DNA from: Gordonia amarae NBRC 15530
Lineage (GTDB): Bacteria > Actinomycetota > Actinomycetes > Mycobacteriales > Mycobacteriaceae
Assembly: GCF_000241345.1 (NCBI RefSeq)
Contig: NZ_BAED01000043.1
Span: 1-64,000, forward strand
DNA length: 64,000 nt
Direction of reading: 5' to 3'
Positions 18,076 to 29,028 of the stretch are shown in pieces. Under the pieces are notes generated by a model. That model saw only the letters and a list, made by a program, of their open reading frames with translations. It searched no databases and was not told where the DNA came from. Position 1 is the first letter of the stretch. Every line of letters starts with the position of its first letter. The position numbers were made by a program, and so were the translations under genes.

Positions 18076-19188
18076 TCACAGCAGCGCACGGGCTTTGGCG
18101 AGATGAGCGGCGAACTGCTTGGTGCGGCGCTTGCGGCCGAACGTCTGCAGGGTGGCGGCATCGAGCTCGCCGTCGCCGAATCCCGGATTGAGGCTGTGCA
18201 GCAGCCGCATCGCGTTGGCGATCTCGACCGGACTGATCTCAGTGAACGGCCGATCGACGGTACTGTCGTTGGGCCGGAACTCATTCCATGACTTCGGGTC
18301 GAGGCCGGAAGGCCAGACGAACTTGTCGCCGTCGACGAACAGGTCCGTCTGCTTGATCTGATAGACCAGTTTCTGCTCCCGTTTCGCCCGGAGGCGTTTC
18401 ATCCCGAAGGAGGCCGCGGTGAGCTGCGCGAGGCGATCGAGGTGGATCGGGCCCTCGACGTCGGCGATCTCCGTGGCGACGGCCCGAACCTTTTCCTTCG
18501 CAGCCTTTTTCGGTAGATCATCGAGCACATCCACGTCACCGACCAGCACGACCGCCCAGGGCTGGAACTCGGCCCGGCCCGAACCGATGGTCGGGGTGTC
18601 GGCGTCGTCGGGTCGGGTCAGCACCGAGGGGTCCGGCCGGACGATCTCGGTGTCCGGCGCCGGGCCACCGATCGGGACCGTGGGTTCGGCCGGCGGTGTG
18701 ACGGGTGCGGAGAAATAGCCGGCGTCGACCTTGTCCGCGACGAGAGCGAAGAACGCCTCGTCACGAAGCCCACGGGCCGCCGCCGCACCCTCGTCGTCGC
18801 CGAGACGTTCCAGCAGCCGGACAGCGAAATCGTTTGTCCGCCAGGCGTCCAGAGTCGTCAGATCGTCGTGATGCGCCCACCTGTTGCGGACGATCCGCAG
18901 TTCGTTGCCCAAGGTGCTGACCAGTCGCGAATGATCGTCGAACGGAAAGCCGAGCTGGCCCAGTCGTTCGGTGAGCATCCGCAACTGCGACTGAAGATCG
19001 TTGGATGTGTACGTCTTCGGTGGCTTGTTGGACATCTTGTCGAGCTGGGTGAGGATCGCCGGCCACGGCAGACCACCGAGGCTCGGCTCGAGTACGCGGC
19101 CGATGATCGGGTCGAGCCGGGTCGCGAGATGAGTCAAACCCTCGTCGATGCAATGGCGCGGCTTGAACGCCTGTGATGTGGTTGCCAT
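18076..19188 (-). CDS. Swt1-like HEPN domain fused to a DUF3320-type winged-helix domain
   Basis: The 370-residue protein has an N-terminal helical module carrying the HEPN RNase motif R101-X4-H106 (VRNRWAHHDDL), as in Swt1-like HEPN proteins. A Pro/Asp-rich linker (about 160-205) follows, and then a C-terminal region (IADVEGPIHLDRLAQLTAASFG, later a DGDKFVWPSGL wing). The latter matches the DUF3320 pattern usually found at the end of large defence-associated helicases. The catalytic Arg and His are intact, so ribonuclease activity is plausible. It lies 111 bp downstream of the zeta-toxin gene on the same strand, forming a small conflict-type cluster. The C-terminal assignment is by pattern only. 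Confidence 0.7.
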   Translation of the reverse strand: MATTSQAFKPRHCIDEGLTHLATRLDPIIGRVLEPSLGGLPWPAILTQLDKMSNKPPKTYTSNDLQSQLRMLTERLGQLGFPFDDHSRLVSTLGNELRIVRNRWAHHDDLTTLDAWRTNDFAVRLLERLGDDEGAAAARGLRDEAFFALVADKVDAGYFSAPVTPPAEPTVPIGGPAPDTEIVRPDPSVLTRPDDADTPTIGSGRAEFQPWAVVLVGDVDVLDDLPKKAAKEKVRAVATEIADVEGPIHLDRLAQLTAASFGMKRLRAKREQKLVYQIKQTDLFVDGDKFVWPSGLDPKSWNEFRPNDSTVDRPFTEISPVEIANAMRLLHSLNPGFGDGELDAATLQTFGRKRRTKQFAAHLAKARALL

Positions 19189-19299
19189 AGTTCTCCTCTC
19201 GCCGCTGGTTGTCGAGAAACCCGCATGCCGGACTCTCTGCTTCGGGCAGGACTCTATCGGGGACCAGTGACAATGGGCGGCGAACAGTTGCCCGAGGAT

Positions 19300-20175
19300 T
19301 CAGGCTCTTGCGTCGAACATCTCCGACCGGAGGACTCGAAGATCGGCGACGATCGCGGTCTTGTCGCAGCGCAGGAAGGTTGCCTCGAACCGGTCGAGGA
19401 GTCCGAGAAGGTCGCCGGTTTCCTCGGGTGAGGGCGTCGACTGCTGTGCGTTTGCAACGGCATCGACGATCCCGGACAGATCCCTGTCTGCCGCCTCGGC
19501 CACGACCTGCCCCGTCACCGAGTAGGCGGTGGCACCCGCGAACACACCGGACCGCACGATCTCCGCGACGGAGGCCGGCAGGGTGCCGTACGACGCGTCG
19601 TGGGCGGCGGGCAGGGTGTAGCGGCCTTGGCCGTTGCTGCGGAGCTGGTCGTGGTAGCGGCCGAAGATCCTTGTGCGGCTGATGAAATGGTGGACAGCCT
19701 GGACGTGCAAGTGGGCAGCGAAACCTGCCGCGGTGAATCGTCGGGCGGTCTCGACGGTCAGCTCGGGGCGACGGAAGGTGCCTTCGAGGATGACGTGCGG
19801 CCTCATGCGGACCGCCCAGGCGATGGCCTGCTCCACCCAGCGGCCGGAGTCCAGGTCCGTATAGAAGGCGGCGGCCTCGTCGTCGATGGTGAGAAGCCGA
19901 TGGAACGCCGGGTGGTGAGGGCGGAAGTCGTCGCCGATGATCGCTGCCACCGCCCCAATGCCCTCTGCGCCGATATCCTCTGCGGCGATGATCGCGGACA
20001 TGACCGAGGCCTGAACGACGGACTTGCCCGCGCCCGGCTGGCCGCCGAAGAAATGGACGACCGGGTGATCGACACCCGCGACGCCGGCGAACTCGGTGGG
20101 GACGATGCGTTCGTCGAAGATCCGGCGGCTGTCGGCGTCGCTCAGCAGGTACTGCTCGCGGTCGCGGGTACTCAT
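19300..20175 (-). CDS. Zeta-toxin family ATP-dependent kinase
   Basis: The 291-residue P-loop protein has Walker A GGQPGAGKS (44-52), then IIGDDFRPHHPAFH, the aspartate region that in zeta/PezT toxins contacts the sugar nucleotide, and HVILEGTFRRPELT. Family members phosphorylate UDP-N-acetylglucosamine or related sugars and block wall synthesis. The ATG at 20175 overlaps the stop of the upstream 88-residue gene by ATGA, the classical antitoxin-first order. Larger than the minimal toxin, it has an extra C-terminal helical region (about residues 215-291), as in many chromosomal zeta proteins. Confidence 0.88.
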   Translation of the reverse strand: MSTRDREQYLLSDADSRRIFDERIVPTEFAGVAGVDHPVVHFFGGQPGAGKSVVQASVMSAIIAAEDIGAEGIGAVAAIIGDDFRPHHPAFHRLLTIDDEAAAFYTDLDSGRWVEQAIAWAVRMRPHVILEGTFRRPELTVETARRFTAAGFAAHLHVQAVHHFISRTRIFGRYHDQLRSNGQGRYTLPAAHDASYGTLPASVAEIVRSGVFAGATAYSVTGQVVAEAADRDLSGIVDAVANAQQSTPSPEETGDLLGLLDRFEATFLRCDKTAIVADLRVLRSEMFDARA

Positions 20176-20438
20176 GCCGTCCCGCCCGCCTGCCGCGCGG
20201 CGCGGCCGTGGTCCAGCAGCAGGCCCGTGATCGTGACGGCCGCGGGGTTGTCGGGGGTGAGGAGGCGGCGAACGGTGGCCAGCCTGGCGACCGCCTCGAG
20301 GTGTGCCCGGCCCTCGGGTGAATCCTGGCCGACCGTATCCATCGCCTCGGTGTGATGGGCGATCTCGATGTTGATCGACTCGCGCAGGCCCTCGAACCCG
20401 ATGCCGCGCATCAGTATCTCTGCGAACGCCTCCGGCAT
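20172..20438 (-). CDS. Probable antitoxin partner of the zeta toxin
   Basis: The 88-residue, mostly helical protein begins MPEAFAEILMRGIGFEGLRE and includes NIEIAHHTEAMD and a basic end GRAARQAGG. It shows no clear sequence match to the streptococcal epsilon antitoxin, but position, size and the ATGA coupling to the zeta gene are those of an antitoxin. A G-rich ribosome site (GGGGGA) precedes the ATG. The assignment rests on context. Confidence 0.65.
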   Translation of the reverse strand: MPEAFAEILMRGIGFEGLRESINIEIAHHTEAMDTVGQDSPEGRAHLEAVARLATVRRLLTPDNPAAVTITGLLLDHGRAARQAGGTA

Positions 20439-20488
20439 ACAGGTCCCCCAACCTCATTGCGCCTACGTACGACTGCCCCCATACGACG

Positions 20489-20518
20489 AGAGCCGGATTG
20501 CTGTTGCAATCCGGCTCT
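20489..20518 (-). terminator. Terminator hairpin of tRNA-Leu
   Basis: Perfect 13-bp arms (AGAGCCGGATTGC at 20489-20501 and its complement at 20506-20518) enclose the loop TGTT. The hairpin begins 7 nt past the tRNA 3' end in the direction of transcription. No U-run follows. Confidence 0.8.
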
Positions 20519-20525
20519 GCCAGTG

Positions 20526-20608
20526 TGGGCGAAGGGGGACTTGAACCCCCACGTCCCGAAGGACACTGGCACCTGAAGCCAGCGCGTCTGCCATTCCGCC
20601 ACTCGCCC
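20526..20608 (-). tRNA. leuT: tRNA-Leu (anticodon CAG)
   Basis: The minus strand reads GGGCGAGTGGCGGAATGGCA at the 5' end, anticodon loop TTCAGGT, a long variable arm (TGTCCTTCGGGACG) diagnostic of a class II tRNA, and T arm GGGGGTTCAAGTCCCCC. The acceptor stem closes with TTCGCCC and discriminator A; CCA is not encoded. Its position just upstream of fhaA matches leuT in mycobacteria. Confidence 0.95.
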
Positions 20609-20759
20609 GTGGCTGCCCGGTCAACTGGGATGTCGTTCGGACTGGACGACGATAGCAGGGTGTTCGGGAGGATCGCAAAACGGCTGGTCAGGGCGGGGTG
20701 CGGGGCGTCGTGCACCGGGTGTGGCAAGAGGTGGGGGCGTCATGGCTGTCGGGTCACCT

Positions 20760-20808
20760 GACCCTTCGAGACCCTCGCTCGTTCCTCGCTTCGGCCTCAG
20801 GGATCAAG
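20760..20808. repeat. 49-bp dispersed repeat, copy 1
   Basis: This segment, ending GCTTCGGCCTCAGGGATCAA, aligns without gaps to 40689-40737 with 44 of 49 identical bases. Here it is intergenic, upstream of fhaA; copy 2 is inside a coding sequence. It runs directly into the 29-bp tandem array. Confidence 0.85.
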
Positions 20809-20890
20809 AATTGTGGTCGCGTCGGGGCCGGGTCAAGAAGTGTGGTCGCGTCAGGGCCGGGTCAAGAAGGGTCGTCGCGTCCGGCGCTGG
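20804..20890. repeat. 29-bp tandem repeat, three copies
   Basis: The units 20804-20832, 20833-20861 and 20862-20890 start TCAAGAA and share the core GTGGTCGCGTC. The first two differ at two or three positions; the third is degenerate at its end. There are no spacers, so this is a minisatellite and not a CRISPR array. Confidence 0.85.
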
Positions 20891-21203
20891 AGCGAGATGG
20901 TTGGTGGGGTGGTCGGGTGGATGACGGGGATTGCACTCGGGAATCAAGCACGCCAGCATGTTTGTTCATGGCGGGGAGCAGGGATGAATGTGCGCGGATT
21001 TGCTGTGCATTGCGAATTTGTGATCGCGAATCGTACCAATATGCCCTGGTGAAGTGGGGCTGAAGTTGCATATGGTGCAGATGTTGACTTGACGGGGTGA
21101 TTTTGGCAGGGAATCGTTATCATTTGACGAGGCGTTGTGCACTCATGACACGCCAACCGTTGATAACGACTCGACATACGACTCGACGCAGGAAAGGAGC
21201 GGG

Positions 21204-22331
21204 ATGGGTTTCTTGGACCGGATCGAGCGCAAGCTCGAAGGCGGCGTCGAAGACGGCTTCGCCCGCGTCTTCCCGGGCCGGGTCGCACCGCAGGAGATCG
21301 AGACCGGCCTCCAGCGGGAGGCCGAGGAGTCGCGAGAGAACCTCGGAGACGGGACCGTCCTGGTCGCCAACCGGTACAACCTGCAGCTCAGCTCGGCCGA
21401 CTATGCGGAGATCGCCGCGGAGTACGAACTGAACCGAAAGATGTTTTCCAAGCATCTGGACACGTACATCCGCGACAATGGCTGGCAGACGTACGGACAA
21501 GTCGTGGTCGAGTTCGCAGAGACCCCGGCGCTACACATCGGTATCTTTCGTGTTCAGGGGGCAGTGGACCCCGATGCCCGACCCCGGCCGATACGGCCAC
21601 CGACCCAACCCGCGCCTGCACAACCGGCATCCCAACCGGGACCGGGGAGCGAGCCACAACCACCCGCAGCACCACAACCCCATGGTGCGAACCGACAAGT
21701 AGGAGCTCCACAGATGTCTCAGGAATCCGGCTACGACCAGCGCCGCAGCGCCGCCGAACCCGGCTACGGGCAGGGCCAGGAGGGCTACTACGGCCAGCAG
21801 GGCTATGACCAGGCCGGCTACCAGCAGGGCGGGTACGACCAAGGCTACGGCCAGCAGGGCGGCTACCAGGGTTACGACCAGGGCGGCTACCAGCAGGGCG
21901 GCTACGACCAGCAGGGCTACGACCAGGGCTACCAGCAGGGCGGCTACGACCAGGGCTATGGCCAGCAGGGCGGCTACCAGCAGGGCTACGCACCGCAGGG
22001 CGGCTACGACCCCGCCTACGGGCGCCAGGCGGCCGGCTACGCCCCCGCGGCCATCACCCTGTACCTGGAGGACGGCAGCAACCGCACCTTCCAGCTGCGT
22101 GAGGGCTCCAACGTCATCGGCCGCGGCCAGGACGCCCAGTTCCGTCTCCCCGACACCGGTGTCTCGCGCCGGCACGTGGAGATCCGCTGGGACGGCAGCG
22201 TCGCGATGCTGACCGACCTGAACTCCACCAACGGCACCACGGTCAACGACCTGCAGGTGTCGAGCTGGGAACTCGCCGACGGCGACCGGATCCGCGTCGG
22301 CCACTCCGACATCTCGGTCCGCTTCCAGTAG
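21204..22331 (+). CDS. fhaA: FHA-domain protein FhaA (DUF3662 + FHA)
   Basis: The 375-residue protein has an N-terminal DUF3662 domain ([20 protein letters not shown] to about residue 115) and a long Gln/Gly/Tyr-rich disordered linker (repeats of GYDQGY and QQGG, about 175-285). The C-terminal FHA domain holds the phosphothreonine-binding signature [19 protein letters not shown] and DLNSTNGT. In mycobacteria FhaA binds phosphorylated MviN/FipA and links the PknA/PknB pathway to peptidoglycan precursor flipping and polar growth. The start ATG 21204 has AAAGGAG five bases upstream. It is the first gene of the kinase block, separated from fhaB by 268 bp. Confidence 0.95.
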   Translation: MGFLDRIERKLEGGVEDGFARVFPGRVAPQEIETGLQREAEESRENLGDGTVLVANRYNLQLSSADYAEIAAEYELNRKMFSKHLDTYIRDNGWQTYGQVVVEFAETPALHIGIFRVQGAVDPDARPRPIRPPTQPAPAQPASQPGPGSEPQPPAAPQPHGANRQVGAPQMSQESGYDQRRSAAEPGYGQGQEGYYGQQGYDQAGYQQGGYDQGYGQQGGYQGYDQGGYQQGGYDQQGYDQGYQQGGYDQGYGQQGGYQQGYAPQGGYDPAYGRQAAGYAPAAITLYLEDGSNRTFQLREGSNVIGRGQDAQFRLPDTGVSRRHVEIRWDGSVAMLTDLNSTNGTTVNDLQVSSWELADGDRIRVGHSDISVRFQ

Positions 22332-22599
22332 CTCCCCGCGCGGCCTCCCGCACCCGCGGTGCCCGGCCGCCGTCATCCGGCCGCTGTACCGTCGGGGGGC
22401 ACCCACGCAGGTCGCCGTCAACGCGCGACCTGCGCAGATCCGATGTTGAGACCGAACTGTCACTCCACGATGAGTGCCTTCAAAGGATCTGCCCATATGA
22501 TGCAGTCGGGCCCGTCATGGACGGCGGGGCCCGATTGGGCTGTCGGTGGCCGGGCCGCGCCCGGCTATCAGCGACGCGAGTTCAGGAGGTGACGACGGC
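22332..22599. promoter_or_regulatory. Intergenic region between fhaA and fhaB
   Basis: A 268-bp gap with two inverted repeats: GCAGGTCG...CGACCTGC near 22408-22434 and TCGGGCCC...GGGCCCGA near 22507-22535. It could hold an internal promoter or partial terminator that sets fhaB-pknB expression apart from fhaA. No gene is supported. Confidence 0.4.
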
Positions 22600-23052
22600 A
22601 TGCAGGGCTTGGTACTTCAGCTCACCCGCTTCGGGTTTCTCCTGTTGCTCTGGCTCTTCGTCTACGCGGTGATCCGGACGATCCGTGCCGACATCGCCAC
22701 CGCGGGCGGCTCACGCATCATCCGGCGCGACCGCCGGGCGCGCGGCGACCACGCCAAGGGTTCCGCCCGCTACCTCGTCGTCACCCACGGTGCCCTCGCC
22801 AACACCCGAATCACCCTCGGCGCGCAGCCCGTGCTGATGGGCCGCGCCGCCGACTCGACGCTCGTCCTCACCGACGACTACGCCTCCGAACGGCACGCGC
22901 GATTGTCCCGGCGCGGCGACGACTGGTACGTCGAGGATCTCGGCTCCACCAACGGCACCTACCTCGACCGCGCGAAGGTCACCACCGCGGTCCGCGTCCC
23001 CATCAACACACCGATCCGCATCGGTAAGACCGTGATCGAGCTCCGCCCGTGA
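22600..23052 (+). CDS. fhaB: FHA-domain membrane-anchored adaptor FhaB (FipA)
   Basis: The 150-residue protein has one N-terminal transmembrane helix (FGFLLLLWLFVYAVIRTI) and a C-terminal FHA domain with GRAADSTLVLTDDYASERHA and EDLGSTNGTYLD. In mycobacteria FhaB/FipA is phosphorylated by PknA or PknB and coordinates septal and polar growth. ATG 22600 is set by a textbook ribosome site AGGAGGTGA at 22584-22592. The stop overlaps the pstP GTG by four bases. Confidence 0.95.
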   Translation: MQGLVLQLTRFGFLLLLWLFVYAVIRTIRADIATAGGSRIIRRDRRARGDHAKGSARYLVVTHGALANTRITLGAQPVLMGRAADSTLVLTDDYASERHARLSRRGDDWYVEDLGSTNGTYLDRAKVTTAVRVPINTPIRIGKTVIELRP

Positions 23053-24569
23053 CCCTTGTCTTGCGCTACATCGCGCGCAGCGACCGTGGCCTTGTGCGCG
23101 CCAATAACGAAGACTCCGTGTACGCGGGCGCCCGGCTGCTCGCGCTCGCCGACGGCATGGGCGGGCACGCGGCGGGCGAGGTGGCCAGCCAGCTGGTCAT
23201 CGGCGCGATGCGCGAACTCGACGACGACGAACCCGGCGGCGACCTCCTCGACAAACTCGAACAGGCCACCCGCCGCGGCAACGACGCCATCGCCGCACAG
23301 GTGAGCCGCTCCCCCGAACTCGACGGCATGGGCACCACCCTGACCGCGATCCTGTTCGCGGGCAGCCGGATCGGTCTGTGCCATGTCGGTGACTCCCGCG
23401 CCTACCTGTACCGCGACGGCCAGCTCACCCAGATCACCCGCGACGACACGTTCGTGCAGACCCTCGTCGACGAGGGACAGATCACCGCCGAGCAGGCGCA
23501 CGTGCACCCGCAGCGATCGCTCATCATGCGGGCGCTGACCGGTCAGCCCGTCGAACCCACCCTCACCGTGCGCGAGGCCCGGCCCGGCGACCGCTACCTG
23601 CTGTGCAGCGACGGACTGTCCGACGTGGTCACCTCCGAGACCCTCGCCGACACCCTCGGCTCCGTCGAGGACCACCGCGCCTGCGCCGACCGGCTCATCG
23701 AGCTGGCGCTGCGCGGCGGCGGACCCGACAACGTGACCGTCGTGGTCGCCGACGTCGTCGACACCCAGTACGGCGATTCGCGGCCCATCGTCGGCGGCGC
23801 CGCCGGCAGCGAGGACGAGAGCTACACCCCCGACCCGGCCACCGCCGCCGGGCGTGCCGCCGCGCTCCGGCCGCCGCCCACCGAGCCCCGCAGGCCCTCG
23901 ATCATCGACGACGAACCGCCGGCGGCGAAGAAGAACCCGCTGTGGAAGTGGCTGGCCGTCGCGCTCGCCGTGCTCATCGTCGCCGGAATCGTCGCCGGCT
24001 TCTTCGTGATCCGGGCGATGTTCAGCAACAGCCACTACGCCGGTGTCGAGGACGGCAAGGTGGTGATCTTCCAGGGCTCGCCCGACAAGATCGTGTTCCT
24101 GACGTTCAGCGACGGCGCGAAACGGGCCTGCGTGCGCAACCCGAACCAGGACAAGCCCGAGGTGTACTTCGTCGAGTACTCCGCCGACTCGGACTGCGCC
24201 GCGCTCGACCTGTCCGATCTGCAGGAGATCGACCGGAATACATTGCGCAGCAATGCTATTCGTAACAAGTCTCTCGACGAGGCCGAGGACGCGGTCAGCG
24301 ACCTGAGCTTCCTGCCGATGTGCGCACCGGCGCCCGCTCCCCAGCCGGCACCCGCACCGCGCGACCCCCGCTCCCCCACACCGCGCACACCCGAACCGTC
24401 CCGGCCCGGAACCCAGTCGCACACCACACCGGCCCCGGCGGGCAAGACCACGGCACCATCAACCGGTACGCCGAGCCCCGGCCTGCCCGAGGGCACCACC
24501 GCGGCGTCGGCATCGGTCCCCGAACAACGCGACGACAACGGCAACAAGGTCTGCCGGGGGACCGTCTGA
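23049..24569 (+). CDS. pstP: PP2C-type Ser/Thr phosphatase PstP
   Basis: The 506-residue PPM/PP2C phosphatase has a cytoplasmic domain with the metal-binding [32 protein letters not shown] and [10 protein letters not shown] motifs. A juxtamembrane linker, one transmembrane helix (about 300-325, [20 protein letters not shown]) and an extracellular domain follow, ending in a long Pro/Thr/Ala-rich tail. PstP dephosphorylates PknA, PknB and their substrates and is essential in mycobacteria. The GTG start overlaps the fhaB stop (GTGA), and the stop overlaps rodA by one base (TGATG). Confidence 0.96.
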   Translation: MTLVLRYIARSDRGLVRANNEDSVYAGARLLALADGMGGHAAGEVASQLVIGAMRELDDDEPGGDLLDKLEQATRRGNDAIAAQVSRSPELDGMGTTLTAILFAGSRIGLCHVGDSRAYLYRDGQLTQITRDDTFVQTLVDEGQITAEQAHVHPQRSLIMRALTGQPVEPTLTVREARPGDRYLLCSDGLSDVVTSETLADTLGSVEDHRACADRLIELALRGGGPDNVTVVVADVVDTQYGDSRPIVGGAAGSEDESYTPDPATAAGRAAALRPPPTEPRRPSIIDDEPPAAKKNPLWKWLAVALAVLIVAGIVAGFFVIRAMFSNSHYAGVEDGKVVIFQGSPDKIVFLTFSDGAKRACVRNPNQDKPEVYFVEYSADSDCAALDLSDLQEIDRNTLRSNAIRNKSLDEAEDAVSDLSFLPMCAPAPAPQPAPAPRDPRSPTPRTPEPSRPGTQSHTTPAPAGKTTAPSTGTPSPGLPEGTTAASASVPEQRDDNGNKVCRGTV

Positions 24570-26011
24570 TGTCCGCTCCCGCACCCCAGCACGCCCCGCC
24601 CGGGAACCCGGCCAAACAACGCACCGGCCGCAACACCGAACTGGTCCTGCTCGGCTTCGGACTCGGACTGGTCACCGTGGCGCTGGTGATCGTGCAGACC
24701 GCCCAGGAACAGACCGTCACCCTCGATCTGGCCAAATACGTGGCCGCCTACGCGGCGCTGTTCGCCGCCGCGCACATGGTGGTGCGCCGGCTGGCGCCGT
24801 ACGCCGACCCGCTGATCCTGCCGATCGTCGCCGTCCTCAACGGCCTGGGCCTGGTCATGATCCACCGTCTCGACCTGGGGTCGGGGCACACCGGTGAGAC
24901 CGTCAACGCCACCGAGGCCACCCACAACGCCGACCAGCAGCTGCTGTGGGCGGTGCTGGGCCTGATCGCGTTCACGGCGATCCTGTTCTTCGTGCGCGAT
25001 CACCGCACCCTCTCGCGGTACGCCTACATCCTGGGCCTGTGCAGTCTCGTGCTGCTCGCGGCGCCCGCGATGCTGGCGTTCCTGCCCGGCATCAACACCT
25101 CGGTCAACGGCTCCAAGAACTGGATCGTCACCCCGGTGTTCAGCATCCAGCCGAGCGAGTTCGCCAAGATCCTGATGATCATCTTCACGGCGTCGTTCCT
25201 GGTGTCCAAGCGCGACCTGTTCACCACCGCCGGCAAGCACGTGCTCGGCATGGACTTCCCGCGGCCGCGCGACCTCGGTCCGCTGTTGGTCGCCTGGGGC
25301 CTGTCGCTCGGCGTGCTCGTCTATTCCACCGACCTCGGCTCGTCGCTGCTGATCTTCGCGACGATGCTCGCGATGCTCTACATCGCCACCGAGCGCGTGA
25401 GCTGGGTGGTCCTGGGCGTCACCCTGTTCATCCTGGGCGCGTTACTCGCCTACCAGCTGTTCGCCCACCTGCGGCTGCGCGTCTCGATCTGGCAGGACCC
25501 GTTCGCCGACTTCGCCGGCAACGGCTACCAGCTCGCCCAGTCCTTGTTCGGGCTGGCCACCGGCGGTCTGTTCGGCACCGGCCTGGGCTCGGGCCGCCCC
25601 AACATCGTGCCGTTCGCCAACACCGACTTCATCGTCGCCTCGTTCGGTGAGGAACTCGGCCTGGTGGGTCTGGCCGCCATCCTGATGCTGTTCATGATCC
25701 TCGTCGCGCGTGGCCTGCTCACCGGCATCGCCGTCCGCGACAGCTTCGGCAAGCTGCTCGCCGCCGGGTTGTCGTTCACCATCGCGGTGCAGATCTTCGT
25801 GGTCGTCGGCGGTGTCACCAAGCTGATCCCGCTGACCGGTCTGACCATGCCGTTCATGTCGTACGGCGGATCGTCGCTGCTGGCCAACTACATCCTGGTG
25901 GCGATCCTGCTGCGCATCTCCAACGCCGCACGCGAACCCGACACGGCCAAGCCGAAACCGGCGCCCAAGGCCGTCGAATCGCTGCAGACGCAGGTGGTCC
26001 GCAAGGCATGA
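24569..26011 (+). CDS. rodA: SEDS-family peptidoglycan glycosyltransferase RodA
   Basis: The 480-residue protein has about 12 membrane helices and the SEDS signatures [20 protein letters not shown] and, near the C-terminus, [20 protein letters not shown]. It polymerises lipid II during elongation with its cognate class B PBP, here the next gene. The ATG sits in a TGATG overlap with pstP; a longer in-frame extension would run through pstP and is rejected. The stop overlaps pbpA by ATGA. Cytoplasmic ends are short and basic. Confidence 0.96.
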   Translation: MSAPAPQHAPPGNPAKQRTGRNTELVLLGFGLGLVTVALVIVQTAQEQTVTLDLAKYVAAYAALFAAAHMVVRRLAPYADPLILPIVAVLNGLGLVMIHRLDLGSGHTGETVNATEATHNADQQLLWAVLGLIAFTAILFFVRDHRTLSRYAYILGLCSLVLLAAPAMLAFLPGINTSVNGSKNWIVTPVFSIQPSEFAKILMIIFTASFLVSKRDLFTTAGKHVLGMDFPRPRDLGPLLVAWGLSLGVLVYSTDLGSSLLIFATMLAMLYIATERVSWVVLGVTLFILGALLAYQLFAHLRLRVSIWQDPFADFAGNGYQLAQSLFGLATGGLFGTGLGSGRPNIVPFANTDFIVASFGEELGLVGLAAILMLFMILVARGLLTGIAVRDSFGKLLAAGLSFTIAVQIFVVVGGVTKLIPLTGLTMPFMSYGGSSLLANYILVAILLRISNAAREPDTAKPKPAPKAVESLQTQVVRKA

Positions 26012-27506
26012 ACACACCGATCCGGCGCGTATCGATGGCTGTGATCATCATGATCGTCGCCCTGCTCGCCAACGCCACCTACGTTCAGGTCTTCAAGGCC
26101 GACTCGTTGCGCGCCGACCCGCGCAACAACCGCGTGCTGCTCGACGAGTACGCCCGCCAGCGCGGCGCGATCACCGCCGGTGGCACCGTCATCGCCGCGT
26201 CGACCCCCATCGACGGGCGGCTGAAGTTCCTGCGCAGCTACCCGAACGGCGGGGCCGCGGCGTTCGCACCGGTCACCGGCTTCTACTCGTTCCAGTACGG
26301 CAGCACCGGCATCGAGCAGTACGAGAACTCGATCCTCAACGGCAACGACGACCGGCTGTTCGGTCAGCGGTTCCTCGACATGTTCTCCGGCCGCGACCCC
26401 CGCGGCGGCAACATCGTCACCACCATCGACCCCAAGATGCAGAAGGTCGCCTACAACGCCATGCGCGAGGGCTGCTCCGGCGGCTGCCGCGGCGCGGTGG
26501 TGGCGCTCGAACCCAACACCGGCAAGATCCTCGCGCTGGTGTCGACACCGAGCTACGACCCCAACAAACTCGCCAGCCACGACCAGAAGGTGCGCGAGGA
26601 CGCCTGGACCCGGTGGAACGCGGCCGACACGGTGACCAGCCCCATGCTGAACCGGGCCGTGAACCAGCTGTACCCGCCGGGATCGACGTTCAAGGTGATC
26701 ACCACGGCTGCCGCACTGCGCCAGGGCATCACCCCCGACCAGCGGCTGACCTCGTCGTCGGGGATCACGCTGCCCGACACCAACACCACGCTGACCAACT
26801 ACGGCGGCCAGAGCTGCCCCGACAGTTCCGGCGGCACGGTGTCGCTGACGCAGGCCTTCCAGTACTCGTGCAACACAGCGTTCGTGCAGCTCACCACGGA
26901 AAAGATGAAGGACCCGACCTCGTCGTTCGTCGACACCGCCACCCGCTTCGGCCTCAACGAACGGGCCGCCGACATCCCGCTGCCGGTGGCCACGTCGACC
27001 TCCGGTGACATCCCCGACCTGGCCGCGCTCGGCCAGTCGTCGATCGGGCAGCGCGATGTGCGCGTGACCCCGCTGGAGAACGCGATGGTGGCGGCGACCG
27101 TCGCCAACGGCGGCGTGCGGATGCAGCCGTACCTCGTCGACAAGTTGCAGTCCGCCGACCTGCGGACACTGCACACGACGCAGCCGTCGACCATCAACTC
27201 GCCCATCGACGCCGACCAGGCGGAAACACTGACGCAGCTGATGATCCAGTCCGAACGGCACACGTCCGGCGCGGGCGGGGCGGTGTCGATCGCGTCGAAG
27301 ACCGGAACCGCCGAACACTCCGACGAATCGGGGACCGGCGAAACACCGTATAGCTGGTACATCGCGTTCGGGCCATCGTCGAACGCGAAGGTGGCCGTCG
27401 CGGTGATCGTGGAAAATGGCGACCTGGGGGAGGCGTCAACCGGTGGCGCCGTCGCGGCGCCTATCGGGCGCGCCGTGATCAACGCACGGCTGGGAGGTGC
27501 AGGCGG

Positions 27507-27510
<4 letters not shown>
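26008..27510 (+). CDS. pbpA: Class B penicillin-binding protein PbpA
   Basis: The 500-residue protein has an N-terminal membrane anchor ([21 protein letters not shown]), a short dimerisation/pedestal region, and a transpeptidase domain. All active-site motifs are present: S226-T-F-K229, S287-C-N289 and K431-T-G433. It cross-links peptidoglycan made by RodA; in mycobacteria it is a PknB target required for septation. Four-base ATGA overlaps on both sides place it within one translationally coupled unit. Confidence 0.96.
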
Positions 27511-28952
<1,442 letters not shown>

Positions 28953-29028
28953 GCCCCCACGCGCCCGCGCTACCCATGACCCCGCCGAGTAAGCTGACCG
29001 AGAAGAAAAGGACGGTGAGAAGCCACCC

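Larger units (their letters stand above)
20609..21203. promoter_or_regulatory. Long intergenic region upstream of fhaA
   Basis: A 595-bp region between the leftward tRNA-Leu and the rightward fhaA. It contains a copy of a 49-bp dispersed repeat, a 29-bp tandem repeat, and a relatively AT-rich stretch (20995-21150) that should carry the promoter of the fhaA-pknB block. TTGACT/TTGACG boxes (21084-21094) and a TATCAT (21118-21123) are present, but their spacing is too long for a firm call. Short open frames here look non-coding. Confidence 0.5.

Noticed and set aside
20804-20890. CRISPR array
   Set aside because: The 29-bp units are directly adjacent with no unique spacers, and no cas gene is present. 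The 57-bp and 23-bp arrays fail for the same reason.
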